NCBI RefSeq assembly: GCF_025399795.1
Contig: NZ_JAODTZ010000059.1
Location: forward strand, 1-51,071
Origin: Streptomyces rhizosphaerihabitans
GTDB lineage: Bacteria; Actinomycetota; Actinomycetes; Streptomycetales; Streptomycetaceae
DNA: 51,071 nt
Direction of reading: 5' to 3'
Each line of letters starts with the position of its first letter. Position 1 is the first letter of the stretch. Made by a program: the position numbers and the translations under genes. The notes beneath the pieces are model-generated. The model was not told the DNA's origin. It was given only the letters and a program-made list of their open reading frames with translations, and did not search any database. Shown in pieces: positions 8,674 to 15,408 of this stretch.

Positions 8674-8844
8674 ACGCAGCGTATCCGTGGCCACGTGACG
8701 CTTGCGCCCTTTGATCTTCTTGTCGACGTCGACGCCCTGCCTGTCCTCAGCGACGTTCGCCGAGGTCTTCACGCTCTGCGCATCGATCGACTTGCGCTGG
8801 AGTGCGCTCGAACTCGTAGCGTCGCAGACACCACTACGGCGCAC
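8674..8844 (-). mobile_element. IS5-family transposase internal fragment
   Basis: The frame contains SIDAQSVKTSANVAEDRQGV then DVDKKIKGRKRHVATDTL, the D-S-Q-S-V-K-T...GxKxxGRKRH.VTDT block around the first catalytic aspartate of IS5-type transposases. Both ends are missing. It abuts an unrelated coding fragment on its downstream side. Confidence 0.7.
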
Positions 8845-8954
8845 GAAGCCCGTGTCGCCATCCGCCTCTCACGGGATGCCGGCGTTGGAATTCGCCGGTT
8901 GAATCGATGAGGGGCTTCGTGCGCTCGAACGACAGGGAAAGGCTGGGACACGAC

Positions 8955-9944
8955 ATGCAGAAACGCAGTCTGCGGGACCTCCAGGTATCACCCATCGGCC
9001 TTGGGTGTATGGGCATGTCCGCCTTCTACGGATCCACCGATCGGCAGGAGAGCATCGCGACCATCCGGCGCGCCCTCGACCTCGGGGTGAACTTTCTCGA
9101 CACCGCGCAGATGTACGGGCCGCTCACCAACGAGTCGCTCGTCGGCGAGGCGATCCGGGGACATCGCGAGGAGTACGTGATCGCGACGAAGTTCAACTAC
9201 CGGATGGACAACGCCGTGCCGGGCGACATCAGTACGGTCGGTCCGCAGGACGGCTCGGCCGAGCACGTCCGCACCTCCGTCCACGGCTCCCTGCAACGTC
9301 TGGGTACCGACCACATCGACCTGTACTACCAGCACCGGGTCGACCCGAACGTACCCATCGAGGAGACGGTCGGCGCGCTGGGAGAACTGGTGACCGAGGG
9401 CAAGGTGCGGTGCATCGGCCTGAGCGAGGCGAGCTCGGAGACCATCCGGCGCGCCCACGCGGTGCACCCGGTCACCGCGGTGCAGAGCGAGTACTCGCTG
9501 TGGTCACGGGACGTGGAGGCCGAGGTGCTGCCCGCCTGCCGTGAGCTGGGCATCGGCTTCGTGCCGTACTCGCCGCTCGGCCGCGGCTTCCTCGCCGGGC
9601 GGTTCACCTCGACGGACGAACTGGACGCGAACGACTGGCGCCGGGAGAACCCGCGTTTCCAGGACGCCAACCTGAAGGCGAACCTGCAGCTGGCGGCAAA
9701 GGTGAAGGAGATCGCCGCCGAGAAGGACGTGAGCCCGGCCCAGCTGGCAATCGCCTGGGTGCTGGCCCAGGGTGAGGACCTGGTGCCGATCCCGGGCACC
9801 AAGCGCCGCACCTACTTGGAACAGAACGCCGCCGCGGTCGGCATCGCGCTGACCGAGGAGGACCTGGCCCGCATCGATGCGGAGCTGCCCGAGGCGGCGG
9901 GTGAGCGGTATGACGAGGCAGGGATGCGAGCCGTCGATCGGTAG
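8955..9944 (+). CDS. Aldo/keto reductase
   Basis: 329 residues from ATG 8955 (MQKRSLRDLQVSPIGLGCMG). A typical AKR (beta/alpha)8 barrel with catalytic tetrad D49 and Y54 (FLDTAQMYG), K79 (IATKF) and H127 (LYYQHRVD), and the NADPH-binding IPGTKRRTYLEQN near the C-terminus. GCMGMSAFYG and the general sequence fit the AKR13/YakC-like oxidoreductases of actinobacteria that reduce aldehydes and ketones in the cytoplasm. A frame extending to 8907 runs into the adjacent IS scrap and is less likely. The gene stands alone; physiological substrate unknown. Confidence 0.88.
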   Translation: MQKRSLRDLQVSPIGLGCMGMSAFYGSTDRQESIATIRRALDLGVNFLDTAQMYGPLTNESLVGEAIRGHREEYVIATKFNYRMDNAVPGDISTVGPQDGSAEHVRTSVHGSLQRLGTDHIDLYYQHRVDPNVPIEETVGALGELVTEGKVRCIGLSEASSETIRRAHAVHPVTAVQSEYSLWSRDVEAEVLPACRELGIGFVPYSPLGRGFLAGRFTSTDELDANDWRRENPRFQDANLKANLQLAAKVKEIAAEKDVSPAQLAIAWVLAQGEDLVPIPGTKRRTYLEQNAAAVGIALTEEDLARIDAELPEAAGERYDEAGMRAVDR

Positions 9945-9959
9945 CGGGTGTGTGGCCGG

Positions 9960-10204
9960 ACAGAGGACACACGGCTGCCAGGGGCACCGACGTCCAGCTC
10001 ATCCAGCAGGGCGCGGGCCTGGCCGATCTCGTCGTCCGCCACCGTCACGAGCGGCCGGGCCTCACCGAACCGCTCGGCGGTCCTGCCCACCTCGATCCCG
10101 TAGTTCCGGACCGTGTTCGCGTTGCCCAGCGAGTCCAGGAAGACGTCGGCCGCCGCCCGGGCGGTGAGTATCTTGCAGGTCGGCAGCTGCACGACGGTGG
10201 GCAT
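9960..10204 (-). pseudogene. N-terminal fragment of a tyrosine-recombinase-like integrase
   Basis: From the ATG at 10204 the frame reads MPTVVQLPTCKILTARAAAD, VFLDSLGNANTVRNYGIEVG, RTAERFGEARPLVTVADDEIG. A SAM-like core-binding domain (A.DVFLDSL.N.NTVRNY) as at the start of phage-type integrases. It loses coding character by about residue 75, so the catalytic R..HxxR..Y domain is gone. Confidence 0.6.
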
Positions 10205-10210
10205 CGCTTC

Positions 10211-10244
10211 CGCTTGCCACAGATATCCGCTTGCCACAGATAAC
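10211..10244. repeat. 17-bp tandem direct repeat
   Basis: TCCGCTTGCCACAGATA occurs twice back to back (10211-10227 and 10228-10244) immediately upstream of the integrase fragment's ATG. It may be a trace of recombinase core sites or slippage. Confidence 0.8.
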
Positions 10245-10576
10245 AGGGCCGCTCCGCACAGCAGCCGGAGAACGTCACCGCAGGCGACGGATCAAGCTAC
10301 CGCAGATATTGGGGCGTTATCTACGGGAAGACTTCTGCGCCGCCCTCCGGCCGACATCCCGTCAGCCGCCCACCAGCGGCGCGGAAGGCTGAGCGCCAGT
10401 TTCCGTTCCGATGTTCCTCAACCCCCGAAAGCCCTGTGAGTTCACGGGAACTGAAGGTTTCTCGTTGGGAACCCGAGGGTCTGGTGTCCAGTTTCCCGGG
10501 TGCTGCTTCTTGGGTTCGTTGTGAACCCGCGCGTGTGACCTCGCTGATGTGCGGGTGTGTGCCGCCCGGACTCAGT
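10245..10576. other. Noncoding stretch with GGAACC-type repeats
   Basis: No supportable gene. The segment 10430-10530 holds several GGGAACY/GTTCAC/GGTTC words (near 10440, 10467, 10490 and 10513) that could pair, perhaps remains of a recombination site. Confidence 0.3.
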
Positions 10577-10981
10577 TCACGCTTCGTCACGGTGGGTGAG
10601 GTGGCCGTCCGCGAGCCGCCAGTAGTGCTGATGGGGAGTCAGTTGCCAGGTCTCGTTGGCGGCGATCGCCTGCGTGATCCATTCGTGGAGTTGCGGGAGC
10701 GCATACGCCCGTAGAACAGCGCGGGTGGCAGCCCGTTCAGCGGTATCGACCGGGTGGACGTCTATGCGGAAGCCGACCATGTCCGGGTTCATGCTGCGGC
10801 CGTAGTTGCGGGAGATCGGAGCGATCCATTCTGCTCCCAGAACGATGGTCTCGCTGTCAGTTCCGGTGAGGAACCGCAGGTCCGTGACTCGGGTCATGTA
10901 GGGGCCGAGACACTCGTTGATGTCGGTGGTGGTCAGTGGCCAGGCACGGTGCCGGGGCAGTCTTCGATTTCGTGCGGACAT
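10577..10981 (-). CDS. Hypothetical protein
   Basis: 134 residues with good codon bias: MSARNRRLPRHRAWPLTTTD, INECLGPYMTRVTDLRFLTG, then PISRNYGRSMNPDMVGFRID and a C-terminal tryptophan-rich part (LHEWITQAIAANETWQLTPH, YWRLADGHL). No signal peptide, membrane segment or known motif. It looks like a protein carried by an integrative element, since integrase pieces lie on both sides on the same strand. It starts about 20 bp after the recombinase fragment ends, so the two may once have been co-transcribed. Confidence 0.6.
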   Translation of the reverse strand: MSARNRRLPRHRAWPLTTTDINECLGPYMTRVTDLRFLTGTDSETIVLGAEWIAPISRNYGRSMNPDMVGFRIDVHPVDTAERAATRAVLRAYALPQLHEWITQAIAANETWQLTPHQHYWRLADGHLTHRDEA

Positions 10982-11002
10982 GGAAAGCAGAATGGCAGAA
11001 GG

Positions 11003-11430
11003 TCACTGTCGGCCCTCACGGGATTTCTGTTCGGCGGCCGCTTCCAGAAGCTGTCGGGTGCAGTCCGCGTAACGCATCGCGGTCTTCTCGTCGAGTCCGA
11101 AAACCTCGGCGAGGTGGAGTGGGTCGGGCCCGTGGGTGAGGGCCTCTGCGAGTTGCTGCTCGACGCGGAGCCGCTCCAGCGCCGCGCCCTGCCCTGCCCG
11201 CACATCGAAGCGCTGATCCAGTGGTTGCCGGCGCGGCTGGTCCTGGTAGCGGTCTGGTTGTTGATCAGCAGGGCGCGAGCCCTTCCAGACGCTCGGCGAG
11301 CCAGCGCCCGAAGGAGGGCCTCGCTGTCGTCCAGGAAGATCCCCATCGCGTTCATGATCTCGCGCAGGTCGCGCTCGGGCGGGCGCCCGATGTTCAGGCG
11401 ATCGGCACTGATACGCAGCGTGGCCGCAGC
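11003..11430 (-). pseudogene. Recombinase-like C-terminal fragment, frameshifted
   Basis: Two consecutive frames carry one protein. 11430-11217 reads ADRLNIGRPPERDLREIMNA, MGIFLDDSEALLRALARRAS, RARALLINNQTATRTSR. After a shift near 11215 the second gives LDQRFDVRAGQGAALERLRV, then GPDPLHLAEVFGLDEKTAMR, YADCTRQLLEAAAEQ and stop. The PDPLHLAEVFGLDEKTAMRYA tail is that of actinobacterial mobile-element recombinases. Non-functional. Confidence 0.55.
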
Positions 11431-11622
11431 GGCGGAGCAGAACTCCGCTCCGCTCCGGGCGGTGCGCGACGGTCTCGTCCAGCCGTTGTCAGCCGCTCTC
11501 GAGCGCATGCTCCGGCGTGCCATCGGCCGAGGAGAGATTGACCGGGGCCGCCCCGGGCCGGCATTCGTACCGCCCATGTCGCTGGGCCCAGTGATGGTCC
11601 ACGACCTGCTCGACCGTCAGGA

Positions 11623-11664
11623 ACCTGTACCTGTACCTGTACCTGCACCTGCACCTGCACCTGC
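11623..11664. repeat. Hexanucleotide tandem repeat ACCTGY x7
   Basis: Three ACCTGT units followed by four ACCTGC units with no interruption, in a region without a supportable gene. Confidence 0.9.
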
Positions 11665-11997
11665 AGCGCTCGCCTCCCACTTCACAGCCGTCAGCGTGCC
11701 CGCACTCAGCTCCCGTCCTCCCCTCAGGTGATCTCGCCCTCTGCCCTTCAGCAAGCAGGAGACCCCGACACCGGACAACGAGACGGATCACATGTCGCGA
11801 TCCGGGACCGACCCTTCACCCGCACCGCAGACGGACGCCGACAGTCCCCCGGTCCACGCTCGTGCATCTGCTCCCCGGCCGGCGCCGGTGCAGTCGGCGC
11901 CGGCCGGACAAGTGCGTGCGCAGCCGGCGGGCGCTGAACCCGCGGAGCCCGGGGCGCCAGGGCACCGGGCCCACTCCGCCGTCACGCATCGGCGGGC

Positions 11998-13737
11998 CTA
12001 TTCGTGACGGCCGGGGGCAAGCGGGGTGCCGGCATTGCGGACGACGCCGGCGATCCAGGCCATGGCCTCGGGCACGTCATAGTTGCCGGCGTGCGGCTGG
12101 TTCCAGGCGAGCTGGTAGTCGACGTTCTTGACCTGCTTGTCCGCTTCGAGCGCGCGGTCGAGGTTGAGCGAGATGATGAACGAGGTGTCCCGGTCGCGGG
12201 TGCCGTTGCGGACGTACCAGTTCGGCGCGGTGTCGGCGCTGGTGCCGACGAAGTCCATCGGGTTGATCAGGTGGACCTGGTCGTCGACGGTGGTGCTCTT
12301 CTTGCTGGTGTACTGGTCCCAAGTCAGCCCGGTGTCGTCGGTGCCGCTTCCGTCGCCGGCGACATTGTTGTGATTCCAGCTGTACTCGGTGTAGTTCATG
12401 TACTTCTGGGTCGACGGGCCGAAGAGGTTGGTCTCGGTGCCGCTGGTGGTGTTGCCGTTGACGCCCACGGCGTCGAAGGCGGGAGTCGTCTTGAGGGCGG
12501 CCTGGGTGGCGACAAAGGCGAGGTACTTCGCCATGTCGACAGAGAGCACCTTGTCGGTGGCGTTGTCGGCGTCGATCCAGTCGTTGACGTACGACTTCGT
12601 GGTGGGCGGGCCTCCGGGGCCACCGGACTGGATCTCAAAGGTGCCGCCCAGAGGCGGAATCGTGTAGGCGGGATCCGTCTTCATATAGGTCTCCGCGGAG
12701 CGGATGACCTCTTTCCTGATGGTGTCGAGCATGTTCGCAGCGGTGAGCTGGGAGCCGTCGGGGTTGCGCAGCCCGAGCCTCTTCTCGTACGCGGGAAACT
12801 GGGCCGCGATAGCGGCGGCGTCCACCGGCGACGGGTTCTCACCGGTGGTATCGCGGGTGGCGAGGATGTTGTACAGCCACTCATAGGCTCTGTCGGCGTT
12901 GCCGAGGTCGGTGATCGGGCAGTACGCGTTGACGGCGAAGACGTCATCGCGCAGGGTGCTCCGGCCACTCGCGTCGATGCCTGCGGCGCCGATCGCGGCA
13001 AGGTAGGGGTTGTACTCGCCGCTGTTGCCGGACGCGCCCAGGATCGAGGACAGTGCGCCGCCGCCGCTGGTGCCGTTCACGACGATCCGCTCGGCGCTGC
13101 CGGGCATCGTTGCGTCGTTGAGGCGCAGGTAGCGGACGGCAGCCTTGGCGTCGGCCACCGCGGCAGGGGCTTTGCCCGGAGACGTGCCGTCGGCGCCGAT
13201 CAGTCCGCGGCTGCGGTTGGCGACGTCGGCGAAGACATAGCCGGCCTTCAGCGCGGCGCCGACGTTGCTCGTCGCGCTGTTGTAGGAGGTGCCGTTGGTC
13301 ACGCCGGCCTTGATGTAACTGGCCATCCAGCCGCTGTTGTTCACCGCGAAGTAGATCGGCGTCTGCTGGTTGCCAAAGGCGCTTTCGGGGACGAACACGT
13401 TCATGCTCTCGTAGCCGCAGGCGGTGTTGGGGATCGTCGTGCTGCCGCCGCCGGGACCGCCGGGCTGCTGCGCCGCCGCAGCGACCGGGTTCGCGACGTA
13501 GCAGATCTCCTTGTACCAGCGCACGTTCATCGGCTGGCCGTCGACCGAGACGGTGATCGTCGTGTAGGCGGTGGAGTCGAAGGCCAGCGCGGCGTCCTGT
13601 GGGTCTGCGAAATGGGCGCTTCCCCGCGAGTGGGCCGCTCCGGTGGCGGCCGCCGCGACGGAGGCCGGCACCGGGGCGGCAGTAAGCACGAGGGAGCCCG
13701 TGATCGCCATGACTCTCAGGAAATCTCTACTGATCAC
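11998..13737 (-). CDS. Secreted subtype-B tannase / feruloyl-esterase-like hydrolase
   Basis: 579 residues from GTG 13737, preceded by GCGGAGGACACCCG; the frame stays open to 13809 but without a ribosome site. The N-terminus (VISRDFLRVMAITGSLVLTA then APVPASVAAAA) is a Sec signal peptide. The nucleophile is S224 in VVNGTSGGGALSSILGASGN, the GTSxGGALS motif of bacterial subtype-B tannases. The RNGTRDRDTSF segment (Asp ~515/517) and QPHAGNYD (His ~549) complete the triad. TVSVDGQPMNVRWYKEICYV at the mature N-terminus also matches. Such enzymes split galloyl esters of plant tannins outside the cell. Longer than the ~470-residue Lactobacillus enzyme; exact ester preference unknown. Monocistronic. 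Confidence 0.8.
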   Translation of the reverse strand: MISRDFLRVMAITGSLVLTAAPVPASVAAAATGAAHSRGSAHFADPQDAALAFDSTAYTTITVSVDGQPMNVRWYKEICYVANPVAAAAQQPGGPGGGSTTIPNTACGYESMNVFVPESAFGNQQTPIYFAVNNSGWMASYIKAGVTNGTSYNSATSNVGAALKAGYVFADVANRSRGLIGADGTSPGKAPAAVADAKAAVRYLRLNDATMPGSAERIVVNGTSGGGALSSILGASGNSGEYNPYLAAIGAAGIDASGRSTLRDDVFAVNAYCPITDLGNADRAYEWLYNILATRDTTGENPSPVDAAAIAAQFPAYEKRLGLRNPDGSQLTAANMLDTIRKEVIRSAETYMKTDPAYTIPPLGGTFEIQSGGPGGPPTTKSYVNDWIDADNATDKVLSVDMAKYLAFVATQAALKTTPAFDAVGVNGNTTSGTETNLFGPSTQKYMNYTEYSWNHNNVAGDGSGTDDTGLTWDQYTSKKSTTVDDQVHLINPMDFVGTSADTAPNWYVRNGTRDRDTSFIISLNLDRALEADKQVKNVDYQLAWNQPHAGNYDVPEAMAWIAGVVRNAGTPLAPGRHE

Positions 13738-13881
13738 CGGGTGTCCTCCGCGCTTGCCCGTCGCTCGGGTCAGTGCATCGCGTCCGAAGGACGCAGTGGG
13801 CCGCTGCATGGGCGTCTCCCCTGATTGAGCACCAAGTGCTCCGCTGATGCCTTGGGGCCAAGGCGTGACGGACGCTACAAG

Positions 13882-13893
13882 ATTGTTAACAAT
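13882..13893. promoter_or_regulatory. Palindromic operator candidate upstream of the tannase
   Basis: A perfect 12-bp palindrome ATTGTTAACAAT in a locally AT-rich stretch (13878-13925), about 145 bp upstream of the tannase start. A plausible repressor site; the regulator is not in view. Confidence 0.5.
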
Positions 13894-14578
13894 ATGCCTA
13901 GCAATCTATCGGACACTTTTGCTGACACTTTTCACTCCTGCGGACTTCCGGACAGCTCTCAGCCGGCCAACTGCGGACAACCCGACCGCCCCTGCCCGAC
14001 AGGCGGGGTAGGCCCTTCCCTGCCTTGCCCTGCCCTGCCCTGTCCAGGCAGGACGCACCTGGAAGCTCCGCACCGAGCAGCCCGACCAGATGAGTCGAAA
14101 GGGGCCCAACAAACGCAGTACCGGGCCGCGGACTCAGGAACCGATGCATCGGTCGCGGCCGACGCCTCCGGCCGTTGTCTTGGGCGACAGAATCGTTGAC
14201 CACGTGCCCCGCACAGCCACGTCTCCCCCGCGTTGGAGCTCGCGGGATCTCAGCGCCGATGGGAGGCGGCAACGGCATGCGGGTTCCCCTATCCGAACAG
14301 GTGTTGGCCTGTCGAGCACGCACACCCTCGAATGCCGTGCGTGCGGATGCGACATCACCACACCCGCACGAACAGCTGATCTCATACGCTCAGCCCAGCC
14401 CGAAAGCGCACCGGGCAAGGTCATCCAAAGAAGCGGCCTGGGTCGTTCCATTGGCGAGGCAGTGAGAGCGGGCAGGCTCCCGTCCGACAGGTCGGCCGGA
14501 CGACCGGCCGGGCCGGCCTGGCGCACCGCGCGGGGGATGATGGGGATGGAATGACGGAACGCGAGGTCAGGAGCTTCC
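13894..14578. other. Noncoding stretch
   Basis: No frame here has convincing coding character on either strand. It contains a short CCCTG-type tandem repeat at about 14016-14045 and otherwise looks like decayed DNA. Confidence 0.35.
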
Positions 14579-14917
14579 ATGGCGAAGCGGGTCCACCAGC
14601 CCCGTGAGGACGCGGAGTTCGATTTCATCCTCGGGATGAGCAGAGTCCCGGTCCTCGCATACTTCACCGGGACATGGCCCAAGGCGATCGAGCCCTGCCG
14701 GGCGATGGACCTCGTCGTGGGTGGCATCGCCGACGAGTACACGGGCCGCCTGACGGCCGTCCGCACCGACATGACGCGCTGTCCGTCCGCAACCGAGCGA
14801 TACGGGATCACCGGAGCCCCGTCCTACGTCCTGCTGAAGGAAGGAGAGGCGGTGGCCCACGGCACGGGGCCCATGACCATCGCCGAGGTACGGAAGTTCC
14901 TGGACGGTCACCTCTGA
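14579..14917 (+). CDS. Thioredoxin-fold protein lacking the CxxC site
   Basis: 112 residues; AGGAG 6 nt before the ATG. The thioredoxin fold is visible: RVPVLAYFTGTWPKAIEPCR (normally ...FWAxWCGPCR), a central strand RLTAVRTDMTRCPSATERYG, the cis-proline strand ITGAPSYVLLKEGEAVAHGT, and a C-terminal helix AEVRKFLDGHL. The usual WCGPC is replaced, leaving only one cysteine near the active site (EPCR), so ordinary disulfide exchange is unlikely. Possibly a chaperone-like or monothiol thioredoxin. Neighbouring genes give no partner. Confidence 0.75.
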   Translation: MAKRVHQPREDAEFDFILGMSRVPVLAYFTGTWPKAIEPCRAMDLVVGGIADEYTGRLTAVRTDMTRCPSATERYGITGAPSYVLLKEGEAVAHGTGPMTIAEVRKFLDGHL

Positions 14918-14971
14918 GCAGCCGCCGCGGCACCGGGGCCGCTGCCGTCCGTCACGCAAGCCGTGGGCGTG

Positions 14972-15066
14972 CTGTCCTCCGCCAGGACGAGATCACCCGC
15001 CGCGAGACCGTCGCCTTCCAGCGCAGGCTCCAGCGGGCGAAGTTCGAGCAGCAGGTCACTGCGGTT
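14972..15066 (+). mobile_element. IstB (IS21 family) fragment
   Basis: The frame reads RQDEITRRETVAFQRRLQRA then KFEQQVTAVF, matching the N-terminal helix of IS21 IstB helper ATPases (DEI.RR.T.AF.RRL..A.FEQQVT). Only about 30 codons survive. Confidence 0.6.
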
Positions 15067-15237
15067 TTTTCCCGCTCTCCCGGAAGGGCCTCGTTGTACA
15101 GGCCGCCACCGGGCCTATCGCGCGGCCCCGTACGGGTTATTTCGGTACGGCGACACGGTGTCCACGCGGAAGAAGGGGGAGTCAGTCTCCGGACCCGGAC
15201 ACGGGCTGACGAAATATCGCAAAGAAAGGTGGAAGAG

Positions 15238-15342
15238 ATGCCTCTCCCCCTCCCCCTCCCCCTTCCCCTCCCCCTCCCCGCTGACGAGGTCATGTGCCTT
15301 GAGGAGTGGCGTCTGGAACTCGCTGAGGGCGACACCGACTGA
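15238..15342 (+). CDS. 34-residue Pro-Leu repeat peptide ORF
   Basis: A short ORF with a fair ribosome site (AAAGGTGGAAGAG directly before the ATG). It encodes Met, six Pro-Leu dipeptides, Pro, then ADEVMCLEEWRLELAEGDTD and stop. The first part is a CCCTCC-type DNA repeat; the second is acidic with a single Cys and Trp. It ends 66 bp before the prolyl oligopeptidase start, same strand, with a stem-loop between. A peptide of this size beside a proline-cutting peptidase raises the idea of a substrate, leader or RiPP-type precursor, but no modifying enzyme is visible. It could also be chance. Confidence 0.4.
   Translation: MPLPLPLPLPLPLPADEVMCLEEWRLELAEGDTD
15241..15279. repeat. CCCTCC-type tandem repeat
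   Basis: Near-perfect alternation of CCC and CTC codons, prone to slippage; it encodes the Pro-Leu run of the small ORF. Confidence 0.85.
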
Positions 15343-15357
15343 TTCGTTGCCGTTTCC

Positions 15358-15389
15358 GGCGGCGGATCCTTGTGCGAGGGTCCGCCGCC
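15358..15389 (+). promoter_or_regulatory. Stem-loop between the peptide ORF and the oligopeptidase
   Basis: GGCGGCGGA (15358-15366) pairs with TCCGCCGCC (15381-15389), 14-nt loop, ending about 10 nt before the GGGGAG ribosome site of the next gene. It could act as an attenuator or terminator, or lower downstream translation. Confidence 0.45.
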
Positions 15390-15408
15390 TCAACTGTGAG
15401 GGGAGTCG

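Noticed and set aside
11792..12007. A 71-codon Pro/Ala-rich frame
   Set aside because: No ribosome site, biased low-complexity composition, and overlap with the tannase 3' end.
12004..13824. A 606-codon open frame on the plus strand opposite the tannase
   Set aside because: Antisense reading of GC-rich codons: Val/Gly/Arg-rich, no motif, and the minus strand encodes a full tannase with signal peptide and triad.
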